From JBFKMV01 sp041629655 (GTDB lineage: Bacteria > Acidobacteriota > Polarisedimenticolia > Polarisedimenticolales > Polarisedimenticolaceae), in assembly GCA_041629655.1 (NCBI GenBank), contig JBFKMV010000040.1, forward strand, positions 1 through 30,437: a stretch of DNA of 30,437 nt, written 5' to 3'. Positions 22,738-30,437 of this stretch are shown piece by piece (the first letter of the stretch is position 1; each line of letters opens with the position of its first letter). A program made the translations under genes and the position numbers. The notes beneath the pieces are model-generated. The model had not been told where the DNA came from, did no database searches, and saw only the letters and a list, made by a program, of their open reading frames with translations.

Positions 22738-25700
22738 GCTGCGGAGGTTCGCCGCGGCGGCAGGCCTGGCGGCGTGCCTGGCCGCGGCGGTGGCGGCCGC
22801 GGACAGCGACCCCGCGTCGCGGGGAGCCGTGCGCACGCTGGCCGCGGACGAGCGCGGCGTCGTGCTGCGCCTGGATCCCCGGCCGTTCGTCACGCGGGTC
22901 GACGAGGGCGGCCGGACGTCGATCGCGATCCCCGGCCAGGGCCAGCTGTTCGAGCCCGGCCGGCCCGTGCTGCCCCGGCTGCGCGCGCTGGTCGCCTTGC
23001 CGCCGGGAACCACGCCGCGGCTCGTGATCGGTCCGGACCGGCCCGTCGAGGTCGCCGCGCCGCGACTCGACCGCTGGGCTCCGGCCGGCTCCTCGTTCGA
23101 GGCCGCGCCGCCGACGAGGGCCGGCGCCGAGGGGCCCGGCGCGGACCTCCCCTGGCCCGCCGAGCCGGTGCGCATCGCCCAGGTGGGCCGCCTGCGCGGT
23201 CACGACGTGGCGCTGCTGGAGCTCTACCCCGTGCGCTGGATCGAGCGCGGCGAAACGCTGCTGGTCCACCAGGGGTTGGACTTCGAGGTGATCTTCGAGC
23301 CGCTGGAGGGCGGACCGCTGGCCGGGCCGGCGACGGTCGAGCCGGCCGGCGACCCCCACTTCGCGGGCGTCGCCGGGGGCCTGGTGGTCAACCCGGCGCA
23401 ACTCGGCCCGCCACGGCGTGACGTCGGGCCGGGCGCGGGGGGCGGCTCGTCCGGCACGGACTCGGCGACCGCGATCGATCCGGTCAAGCTGCACGTCACC
23501 GCGCGCGGCATGCACCGCGTGCTCGGCTCGGACCTCACCGCGGCCGGGGTCAACCTGGCCGGCATCGACCCGCGCAACCTGGTCTTGAAGCGGGACGGCG
23601 TGGTCGTGGACATCCGCGTCGAGGGCGAGAGCGACGGGGTGTTCGACCCCGCCGACGCGATCGTGTTCTACGGCGAGGGGCTCGACACCCGCTACACCGA
23701 CACCAACGTGTACTGGATCGAGAGCGACGTCGCCGCCGGGCCGCGGATGGCGACCCGCGCGGTGGCACCGGCGGGCGCGGCGGTCACCGCGACCTTCCGC
23801 AACTCGGTGCGCAAGGAACAGAGCAAGCTCTACACCTCGGACACCGCCCAGATCCCCCAACCCGACGAGCACTGGTGGTGGGAACGGCTGGACGACGATC
23901 CGGGCACGTTCCCGGACTCCTCGGACGCCTACCGCGCGACGCTGTCCAACCTGCCCGTGGCGGGCGCGCAGGCGCGGCTGTTCTTCAACGTGCAGGGCCG
24001 CAGCGACTGGGCGAACGTCAATCCCGATCGCCGGACCCGGCTGTTCCTCAACGGCACGCTGGTGGACGAGCGGGAGACCAACGGGCTGGCGCTGATCGAG
24101 CACGACGTGCTGGTCGACCACACGCTGCTGGTCGAGGGCGAGAATGTGGTCCGGCTGGAAGTGGTGCGGATCAACGGCGCCGGTTTCAGCAGCGTCTTCA
24201 CCAACTGGTTCTCGCTGGAGTACGACGACACGTTCACCGCGGAGTCCGACGCGCTGCGGTTCACGCTCGCGCCGGCGGGCCAGCAGACGCTGGAGGTCGA
24301 GGGGTTCGGCTCCGACACCCTGGAGGCCTACGACGTGAGCGACCCCGACCACCCGGTGCTGCTGACCGGGACCGCGGTCGTGGCCGACGCCGGCACCTGG
24401 ACGCTGCGCTTCGAGGACGGCCCGCTGGCCGACGCGACGTACGAGACGCTGGCGGTGGCCGCGCGGCTCTCCCCCGACGCCGTGATTCTCGACACCCCGT
24501 CCTCGTGGGCCTCGAGCTCCAACGGTGCCGACCTGATCGTGGTCACGGTGCCCGAGTTCTCGGCCGAGGTGCAGCCGCTGATCGACCAACGTGTCGCCGA
24601 GGGGCTCCGCGTGGTCAAGGTGCTGGTCGAGGACGCGATGGACGAGTTCTCCAACGGGATCTACACGCCCGAGGGGATCCGCGGCCTGATCGACCACGCC
24701 TACGACAACTGGCAGGCCCCGCCGCCGGCGTTCGTGCTGCTGTTCGGCGAGGCCAACCTGGACTACCGGAACTACCTCGGCAACGGCAACGACTTCGTGC
24801 CGACGCAGATGTCGCCGGTGTTTCCGGGCATCGGCGAGGTGATGACCGACAACTGGTACACGCGGGTCGACGGCGCCGACCTGCTGCCGGATCTCTACGT
24901 CGGCCGGGCGACCCCGCGCACCGCCGCCGAGGCCCAGACGATCGCCGACAAGATCACGGCCTACTCCCAGACGCCGCCGTCGGCCCAGGTCGGCGACGCG
25001 GTGATCCTGGTCGCCGACGACGGGCAGGGAACGTTCGACGGCACGTTCCAGGCCATCTCCGACGACCTGGCCGCGATCGTGCCGGGCGCGATCGCCGAGC
25101 ACAAGATCTACGCGGCGAGCTTCGCCAGCAATTCCGCGATCAAGACCGAGATCCGCACGCGCATTGACGGCGGCGCGGTCGTGACCAACTACCTCGGGCA
25201 CGGCAACCGCGACATCTGGGGCACCAAGAACGGCGGCTCGGGGCGCTTCTGGGACATCGGCGAGCTGTCGACCCTGGCCAACGGCACGGCGCAGACCTTC
25301 GCGGTGGCGCTCAACTGCGTCAACGGCTACTTCGCCGACCTGAGCGCGACGTCGATGGGCGAGCAGTGGCTGCGTCTCGCCGGCAAGGGTGCGATCGGCG
25401 GCTGGACCCCGGCCGGTCTCGGCCGGGTGGCCGAGTACGAGGTGCTGAACGAGGAGCTGTTCCGCCGGATCTTCGTGACCCGCGACAGCCGCATCGGTAG
25501 CGCGGTGTTCCAGAGCCTGATCACCGGCTACGTCGTCAACGGGATCGGCGACGACAACATGGACGAGCTGATCCTGTTCGGGGACCCGTCGCAGCACCTG
25601 GCGACCGACGAGGACCAGGACGGGCGGCTCGACCACGAGGAGGTCGCCGCGGGCAGCAACCCGGTCGACGCCGACTCCGACGACGACGGCCTGACCGATG

Positions 25701-26296
25701 GCGCCGAGGTGGACTTCGCCCAGGACACCGACGGGGACGGCCTGCGGAACTTCGCCGACGTGGACTCCGACGACGACGGGCTGAACGACGGGCTGGAAGC
25801 CGGGGTGACCGTACCCTCGGCCGGCACCGACACCTCCGCCGGCGCGTTCGTGGCCGACAGCGACCCCGGCACGACGACCGATCCCGTCGATGCCGACAGC
25901 GACGGGGGCGGCGCTCCCGACGGCGCCGAGGACCGCGACGCGGACGGCGCGGTGGATGCCGGCGAGACCGACCCGAACGACGCGCTGGACGACCCGCTGT
26001 GCGCCGCGACCGCCCCGGCGGAGCTGACCGGGCTGCGGGTCGACAAGGACGGTGGCGACGTCCGGGTCACCTGGGACGACTACAGCGGCACCGATCCGTG
26101 CGTGCTGTACCGCTTCTACCGCTCCCAGGGCACCGGGCTTCCCGACTCGTTCTCCGCGTTCCAGGACCGCGGCGTGCTGACGCAGCCGGAATACGTCGAC
26201 CGGGACGCGTTGCTCGACGGGGTGGCCCGGTACTACCTGGCCACCGGGACGTCGCTGGCCCACGGCGAGGGGGCGCTCGGCCACTACGGCCGCTGA
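22730..26296 (+). CDS. Secreted C25 (gingipain-like) cysteine peptidase with calcium-binding-type repeats
   Basis: A 1188-residue exported protein. It has a signal peptide at residues 1 to about 24 (RRFAAAAGLAACLAAAVAA), a long beta-rich N-terminal pro-region, then a caspase-like C25 domain at about 590-950. The probable catalytic dyad is His824 in YLGHGNRDIWGTKNG and Cys863 in VALNCVNGYF. Next, at about 960-1085, come aspartate-rich repeats of the thrombospondin-3 type (DADSDDDGLTDG, DTDGDGL, DVDSDDDGLNDG), typical of calcium binding. An FN3-like domain ends in YYLATGTSLAHGEGALG. No type IX secretion signal is recognised. The GTG start overlaps the kinase stop and has GAGGAGG 7 bases upstream, so the two are translationally coupled. 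It may process or release the peptides or the toroid proteins outside the cytoplasm. Confidence 0.9.
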   Translation: MARLRRFAAAAGLAACLAAAVAAADSDPASRGAVRTLAADERGVVLRLDPRPFVTRVDEGGRTSIAIPGQGQLFEPGRPVLPRLRALVALPPGTTPRLVIGPDRPVEVAAPRLDRWAPAGSSFEAAPPTRAGAEGPGADLPWPAEPVRIAQVGRLRGHDVALLELYPVRWIERGETLLVHQGLDFEVIFEPLEGGPLAGPATVEPAGDPHFAGVAGGLVVNPAQLGPPRRDVGPGAGGGSSGTDSATAIDPVKLHVTARGMHRVLGSDLTAAGVNLAGIDPRNLVLKRDGVVVDIRVEGESDGVFDPADAIVFYGEGLDTRYTDTNVYWIESDVAAGPRMATRAVAPAGAAVTATFRNSVRKEQSKLYTSDTAQIPQPDEHWWWERLDDDPGTFPDSSDAYRATLSNLPVAGAQARLFFNVQGRSDWANVNPDRRTRLFLNGTLVDERETNGLALIEHDVLVDHTLLVEGENVVRLEVVRINGAGFSSVFTNWFSLEYDDTFTAESDALRFTLAPAGQQTLEVEGFGSDTLEAYDVSDPDHPVLLTGTAVVADAGTWTLRFEDGPLADATYETLAVAARLSPDAVILDTPSSWASSSNGADLIVVTVPEFSAEVQPLIDQRVAEGLRVVKVLVEDAMDEFSNGIYTPEGIRGLIDHAYDNWQAPPPAFVLLFGEANLDYRNYLGNGNDFVPTQMSPVFPGIGEVMTDNWYTRVDGADLLPDLYVGRATPRTAAEAQTIADKITAYSQTPPSAQVGDAVILVADDGQGTFDGTFQAISDDLAAIVPGAIAEHKIYAASFASNSAIKTEIRTRIDGGAVVTNYLGHGNRDIWGTKNGGSGRFWDIGELSTLANGTAQTFAVALNCVNGYFADLSATSMGEQWLRLAGKGAIGGWTPAGLGRVAEYEVLNEELFRRIFVTRDSRIGSAVFQSLITGYVVNGIGDDNMDELILFGDPSQHLATDEDQDGRLDHEEVAAGSNPVDADSDDDGLTDGAEVDFAQDTDGDGLRNFADVDSDDDGLNDGLEAGVTVPSAGTDTSAGAFVADSDPGTTTDPVDADSDGGGAPDGAEDRDADGAVDAGETDPNDALDDPLCAATAPAELTGLRVDKDGGDVRVTWDDYSGTDPCVLYRFYRSQGTGLPDSFSAFQDRGVLTQPEYVDRDALLDGVARYYLATGTSLAHGEGALGHYGR

Positions 26297-26308
26297 CCCG
26301 GTCCGCCG

Positions 26309-26995
26309 TCAGGCCAGCGCGTAGTCCCCGCCGGGCGCCACGATCGCCACGCTGCCGCCCTGCCGCTCGACCTTGGCCTTGAATTCCGACGGGTCGGCCT
26401 TGATCACGTCGAACGTGTCGTAGTGCATCGGAATCGTCACGCCGGCCTTCAAGAACTCCGCCGCCTTGACCGCGTCGTCGATGCCCATGGTGAAGTTGTC
26501 GCCGATCGGCAGCAGCGCCGCGTCCAGCGGTCCGTTCATCTCGGCGATCAGCTGCATGTCGAGGAACAATCCGGTGTCGCCGGCGTGGTAGACCTTCTTG
26601 CCGCCCATCCCCAGCACGACGCCCATCGGGTTGCCCAGCGGCTCGCCGTTCGGGCCGGTCGAGCCGTGATGGGCGATGGTGAACTTGACGTGCCCGAACG
26701 GGAACGCCCTGCCGCCCCCGATGTGCATCGGGTGCGCCTCGGCGCCCTGGTTGCCGCACCAGCCGGCGATCTCGAAGTTCGACACGATCAGCGCCCCGGT
26801 GCGCTTGGCGATCTCCACCGCGTCGCCGACGTGATCGCCGTGTCCGTGCGTGATCACGATCGCGTCGAGCTTGTCGAAGGCGTCGGCGCCGACGTCGGCC
26901 GCCGGATTGCCGCCGAGGAACGGATCGACCAGCACGCGGTGGGATCCGTCGTCGAAGTGCCAGCAAGCGTGTCCGTGAAAGTGCAGCTTGAGCAT
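26309..26995 (-). CDS. UPF0173-type metallo-beta-lactamase-fold hydrolase
   Basis: A 228-residue cytoplasmic protein of the metal-dependent hydrolase family UPF0173. The metal-binding motif is H50-G-H52-G-D54-H55 (ITHGHGDHVGD). Further family signatures are HFHGHACWHF at the start, AGDTGLF, LLPIGDNFTMG and IPMHYDTFDVIKADPSEF near the end. The substrate is unknown for the family. The ATG at 26995 has TAGGAGG upstream and lies 8 bases after the hemL stop, so it is the last gene of the haem operon. It ends 12 bases from the convergent C25 peptidase gene, with no terminator visible between them. Confidence 0.94.
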   Translation of the reverse strand: MLKLHFHGHACWHFDDGSHRVLVDPFLGGNPAADVGADAFDKLDAIVITHGHGDHVGDAVEIAKRTGALIVSNFEIAGWCGNQGAEAHPMHIGGGRAFPFGHVKFTIAHHGSTGPNGEPLGNPMGVVLGMGGKKVYHAGDTGLFLDMQLIAEMNGPLDAALLPIGDNFTMGIDDAVKAAEFLKAGVTIPMHYDTFDVIKADPSEFKAKVERQGGSVAIVAPGGDYALA

Positions 26996-27003
26996 GATCC
27001 CTC

Positions 27004-28278
27004 CTAGGCCGCGAGCTCCCCGAGCGCCTCGCTCGCCGCCTGCGCGGTGGCGGACAGCTCGGCCTCGCCGTGGGCCAGCGAGACGAACGCCGCCTCGAAC
27101 TGAGATGGTGCCAGGTACACGCCGCGCTTCAGCATGGCGTGGAAGAACTTCGCGTAGCGCACGGTATCGCAGGCGCTCGCCTGCTCGAACCGCGTCACCG
27201 GGGCGTCGGTGAAGAACGCCGTCAGCATCGAGCCGACGCGGTTCAGGGTCACGGCGACGCCGGCCTCGCGGGCGGCGGCGCGCAATCCCTCGTCGAGCCG
27301 GCGCGAGACGGTCTCCAGCCGCTCGTAGGCGCCGGGCTCGTCCAGGATGTCCAGCGTCTCGATCCCGGCCCGCATCGCCAGCGGGTTGCCGGACAGCGTC
27401 CCGGCCTGGTACACGGGGCCCGTCGGCGCGACGCGGTCCATCAGCTCGGCCCGGCCGCCGTAGGCGCCGACCGGCAGGCCGCCCCCGATCACCTTGCCGA
27501 AGCAGGACAGGTCGGGATCGACGTCGTAGAGCGCCTGCGCCCCGCCCCGGTCGACGCGGAACCCGGTCATCACCTCGTCGAAGATCAGCACCACGCCGTG
27601 CTCCCGGGTCAGCTCGCGCAGCCGGTGCAGGTAGCCGTCGGTGGGCGGGACGACGCCCATGTTGCCGGCGATCGGCTCCACGATCATGCAGGCAACCTGA
27701 CCCGGTTTGGATTCCAGCACGCCCGCGACCGCCTGGACGTCGTTGAACGGAACGACATCGGTCAGCGAGGCCAGCGCTTCCGGCACCCCGGGACTGCCCG
27801 GGATCCCGAGCGTCATCACTCCCGAGCCCGCGTTGACCAGCAGCGAGTCGACGTGCCCGTGGTAGCAACCGGCGACCTTGATCACGCGGTCACGGCCGGT
27901 CGCGCCGCGGGCCAGCCGGATCGCTGACATCGTGGCCTCGGTCCCCGAGGAGACGAAGCGCACCTTCTCGCACGCCGGCACCCGCTCGACGACCCGCCGC
28001 GCCAGCCCGGTCTCGAGCTCGCACGGCGTCCCGAAGGAGGTGCCCTTCTTCACCTGCTCCGTCAGCGCCTTGACCACGCGCGGGTGCGCATGCCCCGCGA
28101 TCAGCGGCCCCCAGGAGCCGACGTAGTCGATGTACTCCCGGCCGGCGACGTCGTGGATCCGGGCCCCGCTTCCGCGCTCCAGGAACACCGGCGTCCCGCC
28201 GACGGCCTGGAACGCGCGCACCGGGCTGTCGACGCCGCCGGGGATGTAACGCTTGGCCTGCTCGAACAGTCTCTCCAT
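27004..28278 (-). CDS. hemL: Glutamate-1-semialdehyde 2,1-aminomutase
   Basis: PLP enzyme that converts glutamate-1-semialdehyde to 5-aminolevulinate in the C5 route of haem synthesis. The protein has 424 residues, normal for the family. It starts ERLFEQAKRYIPGGVDSPVR and has FVSSGTEATMSAIRLARG, ILVNAGSG-like DSLLVNAGSGVMTLG, LIFDEVMTGFR and FGKVIGGGLPVGAYGG with the PLP lysine. It ends SLAHGEAELSATAQAASEAL. The ATG at 28278 follows GGAG. The product is the substrate of HemB, coded two genes upstream in the same operon; the metalloprotein gene between them ends 20 bases before hemL. Confidence 0.97.
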   Translation of the reverse strand: MERLFEQAKRYIPGGVDSPVRAFQAVGGTPVFLERGSGARIHDVAGREYIDYVGSWGPLIAGHAHPRVVKALTEQVKKGTSFGTPCELETGLARRVVERVPACEKVRFVSSGTEATMSAIRLARGATGRDRVIKVAGCYHGHVDSLLVNAGSGVMTLGIPGSPGVPEALASLTDVVPFNDVQAVAGVLESKPGQVACMIVEPIAGNMGVVPPTDGYLHRLRELTREHGVVLIFDEVMTGFRVDRGGAQALYDVDPDLSCFGKVIGGGLPVGAYGGRAELMDRVAPTGPVYQAGTLSGNPLAMRAGIETLDILDEPGAYERLETVSRRLDEGLRAAAREAGVAVTLNRVGSMLTAFFTDAPVTRFEQASACDTVRYAKFFHAMLKRGVYLAPSQFEAAFVSLAHGEAELSATAQAASEALGELAA

Positions 28279-28298
28279 CTCGTGTCTCCAGAACCCGC

Positions 28299-28847
28299 TC
28301 AGGCTCGATATCGCCGGTGCGCGGTCCCGCAGGCCCCCTCGTCGAACAGCCTCGCCTGGCGGGGCCGGTCCTCCGCAGGCCCGGGACGGTAGTAACCCAG
28401 CCGCCGCGCCTGGGCCAGGATCCGCTGGTACAGCCGGCGGAAGCGCAGCGAGTGGTCCATGTAGCGCAGGTGGGCCAGCTCGTGGCACAGCGTGTCGACC
28501 AGGCTCGACTCCTTGAGCAACCGCCCGGTGCGGGCGTGCCGCAGCCGGATCCGGATCAGGCCGTCGTCGTAGCAGATCCCGTAGTGGCCGTTGACCCCGT
28601 CGCGTTCCGGCTCGAGCCTCAGGTAGCGCAACCGGAACCGGCGGGCCAGCTCGGCGCCCCACGTCTCGAGCCGGCGCATCGTCTCGCGATCCTCGTCGCG
28701 GCGGCGCTCGCGCTCGGTCAGCGTCCCGCGTCCCGAGCGCGCCAGCCGGCTCAGCTGCGCCAGCCCCGAGGCTCGCAGCCGCAGCTCCTCGCGCGCGAAC
28801 AGCCGCGGCGCCGGCTCGGCCCGCTTGCGGCTGGAGCGACCCGCCAC
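28299..28847 (-). CDS. YgjP/SprT-like (DUF45-type) putative metalloprotease
   Basis: A 182-residue protein. The zinc-binding signature is CHELAHLRYMDHSLRF, with HELAH at 122-126 and a third ligand His132, as in YgjP/SprT-like and DUF45 proteins. The N-terminal third is rich in arginine and charged (residues 1-60), perhaps nucleic-acid binding. The protease activity of the family is assumed rather than shown. The GTG start at 28847 overlaps the hemB end closely: the stop of hemB is at 28850, two bases away. There is no independent promoter. The C-terminus has two cysteines/histidines of unknown role (GACGTAH). Confidence 0.88.
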   Translation of the reverse strand: MAGRSSRKRAEPAPRLFAREELRLRASGLAQLSRLARSGRGTLTERERRRDEDRETMRRLETWGAELARRFRLRYLRLEPERDGVNGHYGICYDDGLIRIRLRHARTGRLLKESSLVDTLCHELAHLRYMDHSLRFRRLYQRILAQARRLGYYRPGPAEDRPRQARLFDEGACGTAHRRYRA

Positions 28848-28849
28848 GG

Positions 28850-29833
28850 CTAGCGCAGCAGGCGCGCCGCCTCGCGCGCGTGATAGGTCAGGATGATGTC
28901 CGCGCCCGCGCGGCGGATCGAGGTCAGCACCTCCAGCACCATCCGCTCGCGATCGATCCAGCCCCGCTCGGCGGCCGCCGCCAGCATCGAGTACTCGCCG
29001 CTGACGTTGTAGGCCGCCACCGGAACACCGAACTGCCGCTTGACCCGCCGCACGACGTCCAAGTAGGCCAGCGCCGGCTTGACCATCACGATGTCCGCGC
29101 CTTCCTCGAGATCCAGGGCGACCTCGCGCAGCGCCTCGTCCGCGTTGGCCGGGTCCATCTGGTAGGCCCGCCGGTCGCCGAACTTGGGCGCCGAGTCGGC
29201 CGCCTCCCGGAACGGCCCGTAGAACGCGGAGGCGTACTTGGCGGCGTAGGACAGGATCACGGTGTCGGCGTGGCCCGCGTCGTCGAGCGCCCGGCGGATC
29301 GCGCCCACACGCCCGTCCATCATGTCGGAGGGCGCCACCACGTCGGCGCCGGCGCGGACGTGGGACACCGCGGCGCGCGCCAGCAGCTCGAGCGTCGGGT
29401 CGTTGAGCACCTCGCCCTCGCGCACCACGCCGCAATGACCGTGGTCGGTGTACTCGCACAGGCAGACGTCGGTGATCACCAGCAGGTCGGGGTAGCTGCG
29501 CTTGAGGTCGCGCACCGCCGTCTGCACCGCGGCCTCGTCGTCCCAGGCCTCGGACCCCGTGGCGTCCTTGCGCTCCGGGATGCCGAACAGCAGCACCGCC
29601 CGGATTCCGTCCTCGAGCGCCGCGCCGGCCTCCTCGACCAGCCGGTCGGGCGAGAAGTGGAACTGGCCGGGCATCGAGGGGATCTCGGTGCGCACGCCGC
29701 GTCCGTGTCGCACGAACAGCGGGTAGATCAGATCGTCCGGACCGGGCGTGGTCTCGCGGACCATGTCGCGCAGCACCGCGCTCCTGCGCAGCCGGCGTGG
29801 TCGCGCGACCGGGAAGCCCGCGCCGCCCGTCAT
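28850..29833 (-). CDS. hemB: Delta-aminolevulinic acid dehydratase (porphobilinogen synthase)
   Basis: Condenses two 5-aminolevulinate molecules to porphobilinogen in haem synthesis. The protein has 327 residues. It has the zinc-site segment DVCLCEYTDHGHCG with three cysteines, so it is the zinc-dependent type. VVAPSDMMDGRVGAIR, the catalytic-lysine segment SYAAKYASAFYGPFR, DIVMVKPALAYLD with the Schiff-base lysine, and PVAAYNVSGEYSM are all present. The ATG at 29833 overlaps the stop of the preceding small zinc-ribbon gene as ATGA and has GAGGAGGAAGG before it. It forms an operon with hemL and the genes between them. Confidence 0.97.
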   Translation of the reverse strand: MTGGAGFPVARPRRLRRSAVLRDMVRETTPGPDDLIYPLFVRHGRGVRTEIPSMPGQFHFSPDRLVEEAGAALEDGIRAVLLFGIPERKDATGSEAWDDEAAVQTAVRDLKRSYPDLLVITDVCLCEYTDHGHCGVVREGEVLNDPTLELLARAAVSHVRAGADVVAPSDMMDGRVGAIRRALDDAGHADTVILSYAAKYASAFYGPFREAADSAPKFGDRRAYQMDPANADEALREVALDLEEGADIVMVKPALAYLDVVRRVKRQFGVPVAAYNVSGEYSMLAAAAERGWIDRERMVLEVLTSIRRAGADIILTYHAREAARLLR

Positions 29834-30015
29834 CCTTCCTCCTCGTCCTCGAAGAAGAAGTAACGGGCGCAGGCCTTGCTGCAGAAATCGCGGCCGCCCA
29901 TCCGGCACGCGCAGTTCTCGCAGACCGGCTCGAAGCAGGCGGGGCACTTGAGCAGCTCGACCTGGCCCGCGCGCTTTCCGCACGCGTTGCACCTGGTCTT
30001 TTCGGTGGTTCTCAT
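29830..30015 (-). CDS. 61-residue zinc-ribbon protein, first gene of the haem operon
   Basis: A very small protein with nine cysteines (9, 12, 24, 27, 32, 35, 37, 45, 49) in CxxC and CxxxC pairs: RCNACGK, KCPACFE, VCENCAC and DFCSKAC. It can bind two zinc ions. It ends in the acidic FFFEDEEEG. The ATG at 30015 follows GGGAG and a perfect TATAAT box. Its stop overlaps the hemB start by four bases (ATGA), implying coupled translation. I do not recognise a named family; a role in metal delivery to the zinc-dependent HemB is a guess from position only. Confidence 0.8.
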   Translation of the reverse strand: MRTTEKTRCNACGKRAGQVELLKCPACFEPVCENCACRMGGRDFCSKACARYFFFEDEEEG

Positions 30016-30050
30016 CGATCCGGCTCCCGGGCAGGAGTTGCTGGCCGCCC

Positions 30051-30056
30051 ATTATA
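30051..30056 (-). promoter_or_regulatory. -10 box of the haem operon
   Basis: Perfect TATAAT read leftward, 35 bases before the ATG at 30015. No -35 close to consensus is seen at 16-18 bases. The gap to the next gene end (30057-30205) holds nothing else recognisable except a GC hairpin at its far side (30197-30224). Confidence 0.5.
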
Positions 30057-30205
30057 TCCGTCCGCGAACGGTTGCGCCGTACCCCCATCGTGGTGCGCAG
30101 AGTGTAGCCGCTCGCGCCGCGTTCCCGCGAGTCGTCCGGCTGTGGACGCCCGACATGGGGCGGCGCGGGGCTGGAAAGGAACCGTGGGGGGAAGATCCGG
30201 GCGCC

Positions 30206-30437
30206 TCAGAATGCGTGCGCCCGGTCGTGCCGGGTGTTGGGGCCGATCTCGGGGGTGACGAGCGCGCGCCGGTAGACGGTCATCCACTGCGCCGGCACGG
30301 TCACCCGCCAGGGGAACAGCCGTCGGGCCAGCAGGCGCGTCCAGCTCCACGGTTCTCGAGCCAGCCCGACCTGCATTGCCGGAGTTACGGCGTTGGGTCG
30401 CCGCTCCGAGCGCAGCTTGATCCAGTTGCGCCATACC
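30206..30437 (-). CDS. C-terminal fragment of an unknown protein, possibly a transposase relative (cut by window edge)
   Basis: An open leftward frame enters from the right edge and ends at TGA 30206-30208, giving the last 76 residues of a protein. The segment reads VWRNWIKLRSERRPN, then VTPAMQVGLAREPWSW, then RRLFPWRVTVPAQW, and ends NTRHDRAHAF. The order 'short basic segment, T-P-A-M-x-x-G-L, Trp-rich end' resembles the C-terminus of some transposases, but the resemblance is weak and a chromosomal gene is possible. The composition (Trp, Arg, Met, Tyr spread over the frame) looks coding. A GC hairpin surrounds the stop codon. No inverted repeat was recognised. Confidence 0.55.
   Translation of the reverse strand, partial: VWRNWIKLRSERRPNAVTPAMQVGLAREPWSWTRLLARRLFPWRVTVPAQWMTVYRRALVTPEIGPNTRHDRAHAF

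Noticed and set aside
25609..25990. Tandem DNA repeat in the GAC-rich part of the peptidase gene
   Set aside because: The similarity is at the protein level (Asp-rich calcium-binding units). The DNA units are irregular in length and sequence, so no DNA repeat array is called.

Overview
The window is high-GC chromosomal DNA from a bacterium. It carries 26 supportable genes, mostly single-copy housekeeping genes in short operons, with one accessory island in the middle. No rRNA, tRNA, CRISPR array or complete insertion sequence was found. Gene content (folK-dgk-panB-panC cluster, lysine-type EF-P, class-II-like hemB/hemL, secreted proteins with FN3-like C-termini) fits a Gram-negative, Acidobacteriota-like or deltaproteobacterium-like lineage. 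That placement is an inference; no marker here fixes the phylum.

Left part (1-15051). A truncated uvrA runs leftward. Divergent from it are an exported unknown protein, folD and coaE. coaE meets panC tail to tail, sharing one CTAG. panC, panB, a deoxynucleoside kinase and folK form a leftward cluster for pantothenate, nucleotide salvage and folate. Divergent from folK are a TPR protein, glmU and glmS (UDP-GlcNAc synthesis). Then come a small leftward zinc-finger gene, a PcrA/UvrD helicase and elongation factor P.

Middle part (15052-26296). This is the unusual region. Two paralogous secreted proteins of about 880 residues (alpha/alpha-toroid repeats, Ig-like and FN3-like domains) are each followed by a 44-residue peptide gene. 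The two peptides are 82% identical and share an unbroken identical stretch at residues 23-42. Both have a leader-like Y-x-x-P-x-V motif resembling RiPP (lasso-type) leaders. Each cassette has its own long 5' region and ends in a hairpin. A kinase related to HPr kinase follows, overlapping by 8 bases a secreted gingipain-like (C25) cysteine peptidase with calcium-binding-type repeats. My working reading is an undescribed peptide modification/secretion system: two precursors, a cytoplasmic kinase, an exported protease and two exported partner proteins. No PqqD-like protein, lasso cyclase, lasso protease or radical SAM enzyme is in view, so it is not a standard lasso cluster.

Right part (26297-30437). 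A leftward haem operon runs zinc-ribbon protein, hemB, a YgjP/SprT-like metalloprotein, hemL and a UPF0173 metallo-hydrolase. At the right edge is the C-terminal end of one more leftward gene, possibly a transposase relative.

Promoters are readable in several gaps. An extended -10 box, TGCTAGAAT, occurs three times. Two genes have -10 boxes so close to the start codon that leaderless mRNAs are likely.
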